DNA of 64,000 nt. Source: Rhyacichthys aspro (Eukaryota > Chordata > Actinopteri > Gobiiformes > Rhyacichthyidae). The stretch's first letter is position 1, and each line of letters begins with the position of its first letter. Of the stretch, positions 1-9,170 are shown one piece after another. Location of the stretch: positions 15,580,758 to 15,644,757 of the forward strand of contig CM072166.1 of the NCBI GenBank assembly GCA_036850595.1, read 5' to 3'. Position numbers and translations under genes: made by a program. A model generated the notes under the pieces. That model made no database searches. It worked only from the letters and a program-made list of their open reading frames with translations, and was not told the DNA's origin.

Positions 1-165
1 TTTTTTCTTTTTCTCTTTATTTATTTGTGTAGATGGGGGGCAGTCTGTTTAACTAACGTTAGCTCCATCCGTTAGCTTTAGTTTGTTCATCTAGCTACTC
101 CTCGTTAGCTTCAGGCTACATTTATATCTAGTTAATATTTTTTGTTGTTAGCAAGGTTTTACACA

Positions 166-337
166 ATGACTGCGAAGAACACTGATGAAGGTAACTGTAA
201 AAGAAAGACTATGTTTGAGGTGGCTGCGAAAAGGAAAAAGATGTCAGATGAAAGAAACAAAGCCAGAGTTGTTCTTGGTGCATCGTTTGAGCGATAGCGA
301 GCGCTGAAGGCACAGCGAGGAATACGCTGCTCGACAG
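166..337 (+). pseudogene. decayed first exon of an unidentified repetitive gene family
   Basis: Starting at ATG 166 the frame runs 43 codons, meets TAG at 295-297, and continues open to a perfect donor, ACAG|GTAAGT, at 337/338. The peptide is basic (runs of K and R) and contains the block F-E-R-stop-R-A-L-K. A single change TGG to TAG would explain the stop, because this block resembles a 'F-x-R-W-R-x-L-K' segment that I associate with multi-copy, possibly transposon-derived, teleost proteins. That association is from general familiarity, not a search. The exon would end in phase 1 (172 nt). Upstream (40-130) is a TAGC-rich leader-like stretch. No second exon is recognised downstream. It could also be an exon of a real gene extending outside the window, but the stop argues for a relic. 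Confidence 0.4.
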
Positions 338-3300
338 GTAAGTTTTAGGCTCAATGTTTGGTTGTCATATTAAAAACTGCTAGTTGGGAGTATTATCTGG
401 TGTTTTGTCACTGTATATTGTTAGACACATGTAATGTTTGATCGCTATTCTTTTTGGTGGGCAGAAGTTATTTCTTATTATTGTAAAACGTTACAGGCAG
501 GGCTACTCTATTTCAATTTTCTAACAATCAATGGACAGAAACCTGCGTTTGTGACATTGTATGGAGAGAATCGGGGCCAGTCAGCTGTGAAGCACCGTCT
601 GTTAGTGTCTGGCGCGTGCGTGTTGTTTTGGAGGCGGATCTCGGAAAGAACTGTGAAAGAAGTCGGCTCGTCTTGCGCATGCGCTTTTTTTTTTTTTTCA
701 AAAACTGGGTAACAGTCGCTGCTGTCTGAATGTTCGCAAACATCTTCTATTCCACCTTTAAAATACCTGTACTATTAAAATCTATCTATTCGTGGTGTGT
801 AAAAGGATGTTTACGATTTTTTGGCAAAAGAACATCAAGGATTACAGTCTGGATAATGATGTTCATAGTCAGACCTTTGCATGTATAGAGATTACTCTGG
901 TTAATGTTGGACAAAGCACTCTGAGCATGTTCCGGAGTCAGAGAGTGGCACAGAGTAACACACATCGACAAATAGGAAAAACGTGAACACGGGTGCTAAG
1001 CTCAGCTAAGCTAAGCGCTGGATGTAAACAAACTTACTACTGAACCACAGCTCAGTCACTCGCTGCACTGCCTGGGGTTTGATCTGGGGCACTTTGGGGC
1101 TTTTAACTGGCCATGTTTTACCTTAATGTGAAGAAATCGCAGTTTATTTAACACAATTTAGTTTGTTGCACGGATAAGCGCAGTCACTACGTTTTGTACT
1201 CACAGTGTTGTGAGTCAGTTGTAGACTTAACTGCAAGTGAAGCTTTTCCCCTGAGAACTCAGATCAGTCACTCTGATAAATTGGGGCCTTAGCTAGCAGT
1301 GGCCAGCGCTAACAAACATCATTCATCAAACTCTCATAAAGGCTTGCCTTGGGAAGTGTTCATAGGCACTCGCAGCTGAATTGCCAATGTTTTATATTTT
1401 TACTGTATGAATAATAGATGCATAATTGTATTCCTTATTTTTAATGAATCTTTTTTGGGTGTGCTTCACATAGGATCTTAATTGCATGCAGAACTGTGCT
1501 AACTATTAGGTCCAAGCAATCAATATGTTTTAATGGCTACTCTGTTAAGATAGCACAATTAGGTAATCAGTCCAAACACGGTCTATCGACAGAGGCTGTA
1601 AAGTATCCGACTGGTGGGTGCTTAGTTTTCCTGCCCGTTCCTTCTCTGCGTTCTTCAAGTGTTTTCTAGGCCATGTTTATGATTTTTGCGATAGGCTGCA
1701 TGCAAACATCCCAGGTGATTAATATCTGCTGCTGTGCACTGGCGCTGCTCGCGACAGATGCTAAAGGGAAATTGCTCTTCCTCATTGATTCGCCTCTGCT
1801 CCTGGATCAATGATCATACAGCTGTAACAAAAATAAAGCATGCTCTTGTGAGTAAAAAAGAAAAAAAAAAGAAAAAAAAGTGGGTTGTTGCATAGACATA
1901 AAGACAAGGTGCTATGAAATACAAAACAGGGCAACATATTGTATTTTAACTATGTGCTCCATCTCAAGTTGGATCCTGACTTTAAATAGAGTGGTAGTGT
2001 GAGTGAGGAGAGAGAAAGTGCTTGGGGAAACATCTTCCCCTAGTGGCCAGCAGCACATATGTCAGAGCATTCTTCCAGGGCCTGGGTCCCCACATCTGGT
2101 ACCATACAACACCCAAAAGTCCTATTGCGATTTGTATTCCATCTGTGAATTGTATTTCTAGTGAAGTGTATGTCACGGTTCACTCTTTTCAGACTGAGGA
2201 CCCTTCCCCAGAGTGCACTGGATAGCCCTCCAGGGATCAGTGCATTTTGGTGTATACACTTTCAGACAGCTATAATTTATGACACTTAATTCAAGCTCTT
2301 TACATAAAGTGACTATATTTTCAATGAAAATACAAAGCTTGCAAGATGCAGCATCATCATTGGCCTAAATCTGAGGAATTTCTGGACCTCTTGAGAAAAT
2401 AACCACTTTTTAATAGGCTGATTACAAGTAAAGATGTAGATGCTCTGAAAAACTAGCTTAGTTAGCAATAGCTTGTGTTGAAATGCTGTATAATTAAACC
2501 AACCCGTATTAACTTGCAGAGCACTGCTGATGTTTTTTTATTGGTTAAAATTCTGCAGCCATGGCATCTATATGTGATTAAGCAGTCGAATGAATTAAAA
2601 GCACAGTGCGCTGTTTTGGCTACATAACAATTAGTTAAAAATGGAACATATTATGATTAAATATCCATCAGGAAATGAGACAAAGTCAGGTTTACACCAT
2701 GAAACTCTACCATGGAGCATTTTGGATTATTCTTTTCATGTAAAACTACTACAGCATAGGTTATTTTATTGCTGTGTTTTTCCTTTATCCTATATTCCTA
2801 TATATTCAAAACACTGAATTAGTGTGATTCTGGCTCGGTGTAAGAATGAATCAATAAAAGAAAACAGACAGAAAACAGGAATCAAACCAGAATCCAGCTA
2901 GTTATGACTCAATAGTATAGACCTAGGTCACATGACTTTGCTTTGCCTCAGTTATCAAATATTAAACTGCTCAGTACAATGTATAAATATTATACAAATA
3001 ATTTAATGTGTTCAAAAGTGACATTAAGCTAGCTCACTTACCCTCACATAGCCTAAGCTAACATTAGCCACAAAGTTTGTTGATTAAACATTTTTATGCT
3101 CTCTCCTAACCTTATTAGTAAGAAAAAGTTGTGTCATTAGTAGCCAGCTATGTTAATTAGCTTAAAAACTAAATAAAACTATTTTACTAAAATGTGCCAA
3201 GGCTGCTCCTTTATTGTAAATATTAGCAATAAGCATTTTATTTTAGCAGGTGTACTAATTAGCTTAATTTGGCTTGAAGCTACAAAGGGATTTGTTCAGG

Positions 3301-3476
3301 AAAGCTTTTTAATTTTTAATTTTTTTTTTGTCTGAAAATACAAAACTACTCTTAGAATTATTCTCCTAGAGGATATTTAATGAGGTTTAACACTGTTGCC
3401 TGTACTCACTTAGTCAAGTCACATTGCACCATGTAGTTACTTTTTCTCATCAAAGTTGCTCATAATAACTGCTCCA
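338..3476. other. upstream flank with no recognisable gene
   Basis: AT-rich sequence between the decayed exon and the cacna1g promoter. It holds homopolymer runs (T-run near 686-700, A-rich tract 1854-1878) and several TAGC-rich patches (about 1000-1015, 2455-2475, 3030-3070) of a kind common in fish intergenic DNA. The open frames here are short, occur on both strands and show no domain. Nothing else is supported. Confidence 0.5.
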
Positions 3477-3675
3477 AGCCAATCAGAAGCCCGTGCTGCT
3501 GGATGCCATCAGTCTCTCGCTTCTGATTGGCTCACAGTTGACACTACCGCTCCAGCTGTTTCCCCCTCCGCTCCCCTGTTCAACTTCAACTGACAGCCCT
3601 TTCAGCCAATCACCACGCGCCTCCGAGTCAGGCCGCGCTGTGATTGGCCGTCCTCTCGCTCCCGGGGGCGGGGAG
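3477..3675 (+). promoter_or_regulatory. cacna1g: CCAAT-box cluster and GC box of the cacna1g promoter
   Basis: Four CCAAT pentamers in alternating orientation lie within 170 bp: CCAAT at 3479-3483, ATTGG at 3526-3530, CCAAT at 3606-3610 and ATTGG at 3643-3647. Each sits in an NF-Y-like context (CCAATCA or TGATTGG). The first two form a perfect 14-bp inverted repeat (3477-3490 and 3519-3532, arm AGCCAATCAGAAGC). A GC box, GGGGGCGGGG, follows at 3664-3673, where a CpG-rich segment begins. No TATA box is visible. This is the usual layout of a TATA-less CpG-island promoter, and it lies just upstream of the inferred 5' UTR exon. Binding by NF-Y and Sp1 is inferred from motif only. Confidence 0.6.
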
Positions 3676-3699
3676 CGAGAAGTTGGTTTCTCCTCGGCC

Positions 3700-4439
3700 G
3701 TCCAGCTGTGAGAGCTTTGCTGATGGACGGAACCGAGCGCTTCCAGTCTGGAGGAGACACGAGTGAGAGCAGTATTCAGCGGCAGTAGCCCGGCGCTTCG
3801 TGAGCAACAATGGAGAGGGGAGGCGTTTGTGACATTTAGAAAAATACCGGAGGCGGTGCGTTTTGTGCGTTCGCGCTGGATGTGCGGCAGCATCTTTTTT
3901 GGATTTGTTGAACCTGGTGCTGGATATTGCCTTGTGGATGCAATTAAAAGTACTGGAATCTTCGACTTAAACCAGGGGAAACACGCGAGTCGAGTATTAG
4001 TCGACGTTATTTGACACATTGGCTCGTTTTCCACGCGCTCTGTGAAGGAGAAAAGGAGCATAAAGAAGTTTGTGCCTGGTGTTTTTCCTCTCAGCGCAGG
4101 GCTTCCAGGCTGAGTGGGACTCCTCTCCGGGGGGATGAGGAGTTGCTAAAGCCCCTGGAGAGCCTCGGACGGCGGAGGACGCCGTGTCTAAGCGCTGCGC
4201 ACCACCTGGAAACTCGAGACGCTCCAGCCAGACGCACCGAAAGCCACGCACCACCTATAGGCTACCCTGCTGCTTCCCTTCCACCCCGCTCCACTCCCTC
4301 CTGCTTCTTCACCTTCTGGGCTCCTCTCCACCTCCACTGGGTATTGTTTTGAGGCTGGTGCCGAGTTTTAGTGCAACAACCCAAAGTGATCATGCGATGA
4401 CTGAGCGCGCTTTGGGCACATCGAGCGAGTCCATAACAG
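3700..4439 (+). other. cacna1g: inferred 5' untranslated exon 1 of cacna1g
   Basis: A CpG-rich stretch downstream of the CCAAT/GC-box cluster ends at a good U2-type donor, CAG|GTAATG (4439/4440). The first coding exon is preceded by a good U2 acceptor at 6311, so the two are inferred to be spliced together. The start near 3700 is a guess, as no initiator was resolved. The leader would be about 0.7 kb and contains several upstream AUGs. Short upstream frames are at 3723-3788 (21 codons), 3810-3839 (9 codons), 3880-4014 (44 codons) and 4392-4400 (2 codons). A further one starts at 4397 and crosses the splice. None resembles a known protein. An RNA-seq junction 4439/6312 would confirm the model. 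Confidence 0.5.
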
Positions 4440-5252
4440 GTAATGAAACGGACAGTGGGGAGATGCTCGTGCAAATAACTCCAGCTTTTCACTTCTACTG
4501 ATACGTTTGATCTATAAAATACAACTTAAGAAGCATTTTATAAGCAGATAATAGACGTTTGGCACTGCTTTTCACGAAGAATGCAGCTCCTTTTGTCTTT
4601 TGGGCGCTCATCCTCTTGATGCTTTTACCACTTTATTACGCAAACGACAATCTTCATCAGTCTTTATTGAATTTACCGTCTTATACTTGTCCAAAAACTG
4701 TTATTTCTTAATGAGGTATGACCATATTTGTCTGAAATATCCACCTCAAACCATTCTTCCCACACAACTGCAATTGCCTGCTTCTTTATTATTTATTTAT
4801 TATTTAATTTAATAAAATTATGTTTTATAAATGCCCAAATTCAAAGCTTTAAACTGATAAATGACTTACTAACCATTTCACTGTAAACGTGATTGCTTTA
4901 CAGCCAATCAAAGGATGATCAGCTCTTAATAACTGCCCCAATTTATTTTCTAGTTATGCATCAAATGGAGATGATTGAAATTAGAAACCATGTTGAGCCT
5001 GGACAGGTTGATAAATAAAGCTTCAACACTCTTTTACACAATTACAATCATTTTATGGCCGGATTACTTTAGACACACTGGGAGGCTAATACTAGTAATT
5101 AGGCTTTGTTTTGATGAATGAATAATGCTTTATTTGAACTGTTAACTACAATAAATAGTTTTTTTTAATGAGATACTGCACTAAGATCTCCCTTCTTCAC
5201 CAGCTTGCTTGGACTGTTTAATGTCGAGCCTCGCGGAAAAGCTTTTTAGGGC

Positions 5253-5860
5253 TTAAAGATGGAGTAGGCAATTTTTTATTTATTTATTTTTTTCCTTCTG
5301 CTGCGTCCTTCACTCCAGATTTAACAGTGGTGTATTTGTTAATAATTGGATATATCTTAAAGCTGGAGTAGGCAGTTTTGGTGCCACTTCTTTTGGCACC
5401 TTCATATAGTACAACTCTTCATATGCATATCTGTTTCTAACAACAGAATGGTTTCAAATGAGTGCCCATTTAAAGCTGAAGTAGGCAATCTGAATGTTTG
5501 TAAATAATAAAACAAACAGAAGACTCAGTTAGTAACGTTATTCCAAATGTTTCTAAAACTTAAAGATAGACTAGGCAATTTTGTGTCACCACTACATTCA
5601 TTTTATTTATTTTTTTCATTAGTTTTTTTATGGTGTTGTAATAATTATCATTCAGGTATGACTAAAAGCAGGAGTAGGAGAGGGTTTTTTTTTTTTTTTT
5701 TTTCACAATCCTGTTGTATGTGTAATTGTCAATGAGTAATTGTTACTAATTGGATAAGACTTGAACTTGGAGTAGTTACTGTAGCATTGCTTTCTAGGTT
5801 ATAGGCGTCTTTGGAATTCAGGATTCCCTTTATTGTAATTTTTTATTATACATTAAAAAA
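5253..5860 (+). repeat. degenerate ~100-bp tandem array, about six units
   Basis: Six segments begin with variants of TTAAAGCTGGAGTAGGCAAT, at about 5253, 5357, 5469, 5560, 5663 and 5759, so the spacing is 91-112 bp. Several units end with a similar AATTGGATAAGAC-like tail just before the next start. The heads are clear and the interiors strongly diverged. All units have the same orientation. The head matches the termini of the small inverted-repeat element at 6108-6251, which suggests the array amplified part of such an element. Confidence 0.55.
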
Positions 5861-6107
5861 AAATGCTGTTTCGGGGAACCCAGGTGATTCTTAAGTTATG
5901 TAAGTCTTTAAAGTGTAACACAACTAATAAATTACTTAAGTGCACTATATATATGCATGTATATCTATCAATCTATGATTAGACACATTTTATTTCATTT
6001 CTAAATTGAAATTAGCTTTTACATGTTGCAATAGGCACCACTGCTTCCAATATCAACACAACTCTAGGTTTATAGATTTCTTAAATTATAATGGTTTCAG
6101 AATCAAG

Positions 6108-6251
6108 TTAAAGCTATACTAGGCATTTTTACTGCGATTTAAAATACAAATCTAAATAAAATCAACAATTGTTACATGTTTTAGCGATTGTACTATATCA
6201 TCAGTCATGGGAGGGCAGACAAGAGCAAAATTTTGCCTATCCTATCTTTAA
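6108..6251. mobile_element. small MITE flanked by TTAA
   Basis: The left end, TTAAAGCTATACTAGGCA (6108 onward), is mirrored by a right end whose reverse complement reads TTAAAGATAGGATAGGCA (ending 6251). If TTAA is the duplicated target, the element is 136 bp with imperfect inverted termini. A TTAA target is typical of piggyBac-like elements, but TTAA is common in AT-rich DNA and the family is not proven. It shares its terminus with the array at 5253-5860 in the same intron. Confidence 0.45.
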
Positions 6252-6318
6252 TGTCTACAGGGTTAGTGTTTTGGTCAGGGCTACTGAGCTAATCACTCTT
6301 TGGTTACTCAGGAGGTGA

Positions 6319-6614
6319 ATGATGGCAGAAGATGGGGGAAATCTCTCGGACGCCAGGGGCAGCGAGGGCCGCTCCTCTCTGCCCAGGACCTTCATCCGGC
6401 TCAACGACCTATCAGGAGCCGGCGGCGAGCGGACGGACGTGCTGGTGGAGACCCCGCCGTCCCCCGCGCCCGATGGGATCTCTACGACCGGCGAGGATGC
6501 GTCTGGCAGCGGCGGGGAGAGCCTGCCCTACCCCACCCTGGCTCCCGTCGTCTTCTTCTACCTGAAACAGAACACCCGGCCTCGGAGCTGGTGCCTCAAA
6601 ATGGTCTGCAACCC
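6319..6614 (+). CDS. cacna1g: T-type calcium channel alpha-1G, N-terminal coding exon (partial)
   Basis: This is the first coding exon of the Cav3.1 pore subunit, a plasma-membrane low-voltage-activated calcium channel with four six-helix repeats. It encodes 98 codons plus two bases, the cytoplasmic N-terminus before segment IS1. Recognition rests on the block RLNDLSGAGG (about residues 27-36), which is distinctive of alpha-1G, and on LPYPTLAPVVFFYL, RPRSWCL and VCNP at the end, which match the T-type family directly before IS1. The middle is a variable acidic, Pro/Ser/Gly-rich linker. Two ATGs are adjacent: 6319 (weak context, T at -3) and 6322 (strong, A at -3 and G at +4). I give the first, but the second is probably used. 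The exon begins at acceptor 6311/6312 and ends in phase 2 at 6614, where an AT-AC class U12 donor follows. Reading through the donor adds ten unrelated residues and stops at 6643. Paralogues alpha-1H and alpha-1I fit less well. Codon use is GC-rich against AT-rich surroundings. Confidence 0.93.
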
Positions 6615-6623
6615 ATATCCTTT
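6615..6623 (+). other. cacna1g: U12-type (AT-AC) 5' splice site, ATATCCTTT
   Basis: The nine bases ATATCCTTT directly follow the conserved Cys-Asn-Pro codons and match the minor-spliceosome AT-AC 5' consensus at every position. No plausible GT donor exists at this boundary: the nearest upstream GT lies inside conserved codons, and the reading frame after 6615 diverges at once from the family, which should continue with Trp-Phe. AT-AC introns are known in voltage-gated sodium and calcium channel genes, which supports the call. The matching AC acceptor and TTCCTTRAY-type branch site were not found in this window. Confidence 0.85.
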
Positions 6624-6787
6624 ATTCACTTTATATAATGCATAGGAGTGACTAACAGGAGTTCTTCAGCAGCAGGTAAGACAAATGTGCTCTTTTGTGG
6701 CTTCAAGTGACCTCATGGGTAAAAATTAGCGGCTGGGATTGCTGTTTAAGGAAGTATTTAGAAATATGTTTTGATGGTTGGTTGAAG

Positions 6788-7155
6788 ACATTGCTGTACA
6801 TAAATGGATGTTTTTGTCAAACCTGCAATATCACTTTGTACCACTAGATGGAGTCATGAGTTACAACATTACATAGTTACAGTGTTGGTTTTACAGTGGT
6901 AGCTTTAACAACATGGACAACATGGTTTTAATTTTTGTGGATAGGAATATTTTTTGCTTCGAACCATTATGAATCATTACTAGAAAATAACTGTGTTGAT
7001 GGTTTGTAGATGAGTTTTGTGGCAATGTTACTTAAATAGAAATGGACAATTATTAATTTGTTATACCTGCTGTACCACATTGAACCACTAGATGGAGTCA
7101 TGAGTTTCAAAAAATCTTTGGTTGCTTTTACTGTGGTAGTTTTCTGCCAGAACAA
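6788..7155 (+). repeat. tandem duplication of ~240 bp (two diverged copies)
   Basis: The block CCACTAGATGGAGTCATGAG occurs at 6841-6860 and again at 7085-7104. Each is preceded by a similar 'acctgc...gta(c)ca' stretch and followed about 45 bp later by TTTTAC(A/T)GTGGTAG. The copies are thus about 244 bp apart, with several aligned blocks over at least 130 bp. They are well diverged, so the duplication is old. No coding content. Confidence 0.55.
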
Positions 7156-8974
7156 TGTTCGGTCTTACTTACGTTTTCGGATCTGTTTGTGGCTAAGAGG
7201 CATTAGCTCATCATCTGCTTTTTGACGATGTTTCTGTCTGTTTTATTCATTATGATTGTGAACAAAACAGCAAGTCTGCTATTGTAGAAGTGTGAGTAAC
7301 TAGCTTTTTTTACCGCTAATATTTTGCGGTGTCTTTTCTTCACTGTGTTCTGTACTCCCCCTCCTGGTGATGAGTGGAGTTCATTTGGATTGTCAAATTA
7401 CAAATAGCCCCTTTAAACCAAATAAATGGGCCTGAGCTGCAGGAATTATTGTGGACATATTTCCCTTGTGTATGTGTATTGATCTGTTTACATCATGTGT
7501 GCTATTGGCTTTGCAGTGATCAGGATTCACGGCTGAATCACCCTGAGATTTGTGTCACAAAGCGTGCATTCCCCTGGAGGTTTATGAGTGTGTGTTATGG
7601 GAGACCTTCACTAGTTAAATCATTTGTCATTTTACCTCCTCCACCTCCATACTTACAGGAGTGCATATGTGTAATGATAGTAGGTTTGTTTAGATGCAAA
7701 TATTAACATCACTACCATCGTTTGGTTTCTGAATTACTCCTATTAGGATTTTGGATTGGACTTGGTGGTGTGGATTTGTCATTTTATCTCAAGGTGCACC
7801 TGGATGTGTATTAATGATCATATTCCACTAATTATGCCATCAGTCTGTTTACTTCCAGTCATATTTGTAGTTTATTATGGAATGTAAAAAATATTACACC
7901 AATACAAACACGACTCTTAAGTAGCATCACATCTGTCAATGGTCAATGATGATTTATGGCTAATAAATTCTGAATTGATTAATTTTTGCATAAACATAGT
8001 GGTTTAGTTTACAGTGCAGTTCATATAAAAGTAAAGAGAACTGTGGATTACTAATGTAAATACATGAATATTTGCAAAATAGACCATGATTAGTATATGA
8101 CAGATTGTTCATGCATAAAAATATGCATCATGGGTCATAAAGATCCATTTATCATTACTGTATGATCCAGATATAAGCTGCTGTTATCTAACTCTTTTGA
8201 CTGAATGTATTTGATTACAATTTTGTATACTTGAATAAGAATTGAGCTACTTTAACTTGTATCTTAATTATATAATCCTATTACATGTATTCAAGTCTTG
8301 ACCTTTACATCAGTGGGAAATCCATTCTCACCACAGTGTTGTTTAATTTAATATTTCTAATGTAATCATCACTCAGTCCCCATCTGTCCAACTCTCTGTC
8401 TTCACCGTCCCGCTCCGATTCCTCTGAGCCGCCGCTGTTTGGCTTCCGATCGATCTTTGGTAATGACTGCCAGCGATGAAAATCAATTGCCCTCACATGA
8501 CTGTGCCCCGGACGAGGGCCGCCCGCAGCGATGGGCCACGTCTCATAATTAGTTTATTGATACACACCTGGAGTGGCTGTTTATCGAGCGGCAGTGATGG
8601 CAGCCGAGGGGAGGAGTCTATTCAAGTCCGAGTTCTTTATTGAATCATTCCTGCCACAGAAGTGTTTTATCGATTCATAAGTGTACTGACCTGTGCTGGT
8701 TTGGTTTTCCGGAGCGGCAGGGGGGCGGCTGCTATAGAGACTGTAAGAGACTTCGCAGAGGAGCTGAGACAGAGAAATGTAGGTTTTACTCTGCCTTTAT
8801 CATCTTCTGTGTGTGTATGATGTCATTCAGATTACCAGGCTTCCTCCCACACTTCCTCCTTTATTTCCTTATTCCCTCCATCCACCTGCTTGGCCTGTGT
8901 CCTTAGATTCTCGTAGTATTCTAGTATTCTCTGGTTGGGCTGGCTTTACAAACATAGATGTAGATTGTAGAGTT
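7156..8974. other. cacna1g: intronic sequence without recognisable gene
   Basis: Mostly AT-rich unique-looking sequence. The only compositional feature is a more complex, CpG-containing patch at about 8380-8660, described as a candidate regulatory island. No exon signature or transposon terminus was recognised in the rest. Confidence 0.5.
8380..8660. promoter_or_regulatory. candidate intronic regulatory island
   Basis: A GC- and CpG-richer patch amid AT-rich intron. It holds a homeodomain-like CATAATTAG (8545-8553), an E-box-containing CACACCTGG (8564-8572) and a segment of high complexity around GATCGATC (8449-8456). A 63-codon, highly charged open frame lies on the minus strand (8305-8496), but it has no family resemblance or splice support and is not called as a gene. 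The regulatory assignment is inference from composition only. Confidence 0.2.
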
Positions 8975-9170
8975 AAGACATTTGTTTTTCTATAGCCCAA
9001 TATCAACAGTTGCCTCGCAGGGCTTTACACACTGTACAAGACAACACCACCAGTCCTTAGGCATCATCAGGGTGAAATAAAAATAAATCCGAGGGGAAAA
9101 GAGAAACTAGAAAGAAGGATCCAATCCCAGGTCGGACTGGTCATGCAATAGGTGCAATAAAGTACATGGC
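8975..9170 (+). repeat. teleost interspersed repeat ('ATAGCCCAATATCA...' family)
   Basis: It begins with TTTTTCTATAGCCCAATATC and GCCTCGCAGGGCTTTACACA, passes through CAGTCCTTAGGCATCATCAG, and ends near AAGAAGGATCCAATCCCAGG followed by TCGGACTGGTCATGCAATAG. I recognise this order (AATATCA, TTTGCCTC..GGGCTTTACA, 'GGATCCCTCTCCCAGGACGGAC', 'TGCAATAG') as a common multi-copy element of percomorph genomes. It is diverged, without open frame. Its class was not determined. Confidence 0.6.

Larger units (their letters stand above)
4440..6311 (+). other. cacna1g: intron within the cacna1g 5' UTR (GT-AG, 1,872 bp)
   Basis: Bounded by the donor CAG|GTAATG at 4440 and by an acceptor ending TTACTCAG at 6311. 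Before the acceptor there is a branch-like GAGCTAATC (6286-6294, about 20 nt upstream of the AG). The interior is AT-rich and contains the degraded tandem array and MITE described separately. No coding sequence is seen inside. The acceptor could alternatively be used with a different upstream exon. Confidence 0.5.

Noticed and set aside
3483..4061. 192-codon minus-strand frame across the promoter and 5' UTR exon
   Set aside because: GC-rich sequence lacks stop codons by composition. No domain is recognised and it overlaps the CCAAT/GC-box promoter, so an antisense gene is not supported.
6300..6638. Alternative + frame across the cacna1g exon (Arg/Gly-rich)
   Set aside because: Shadow frame of the GC-rich coding exon. 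It lacks an ATG at its start and crosses the splice acceptor.
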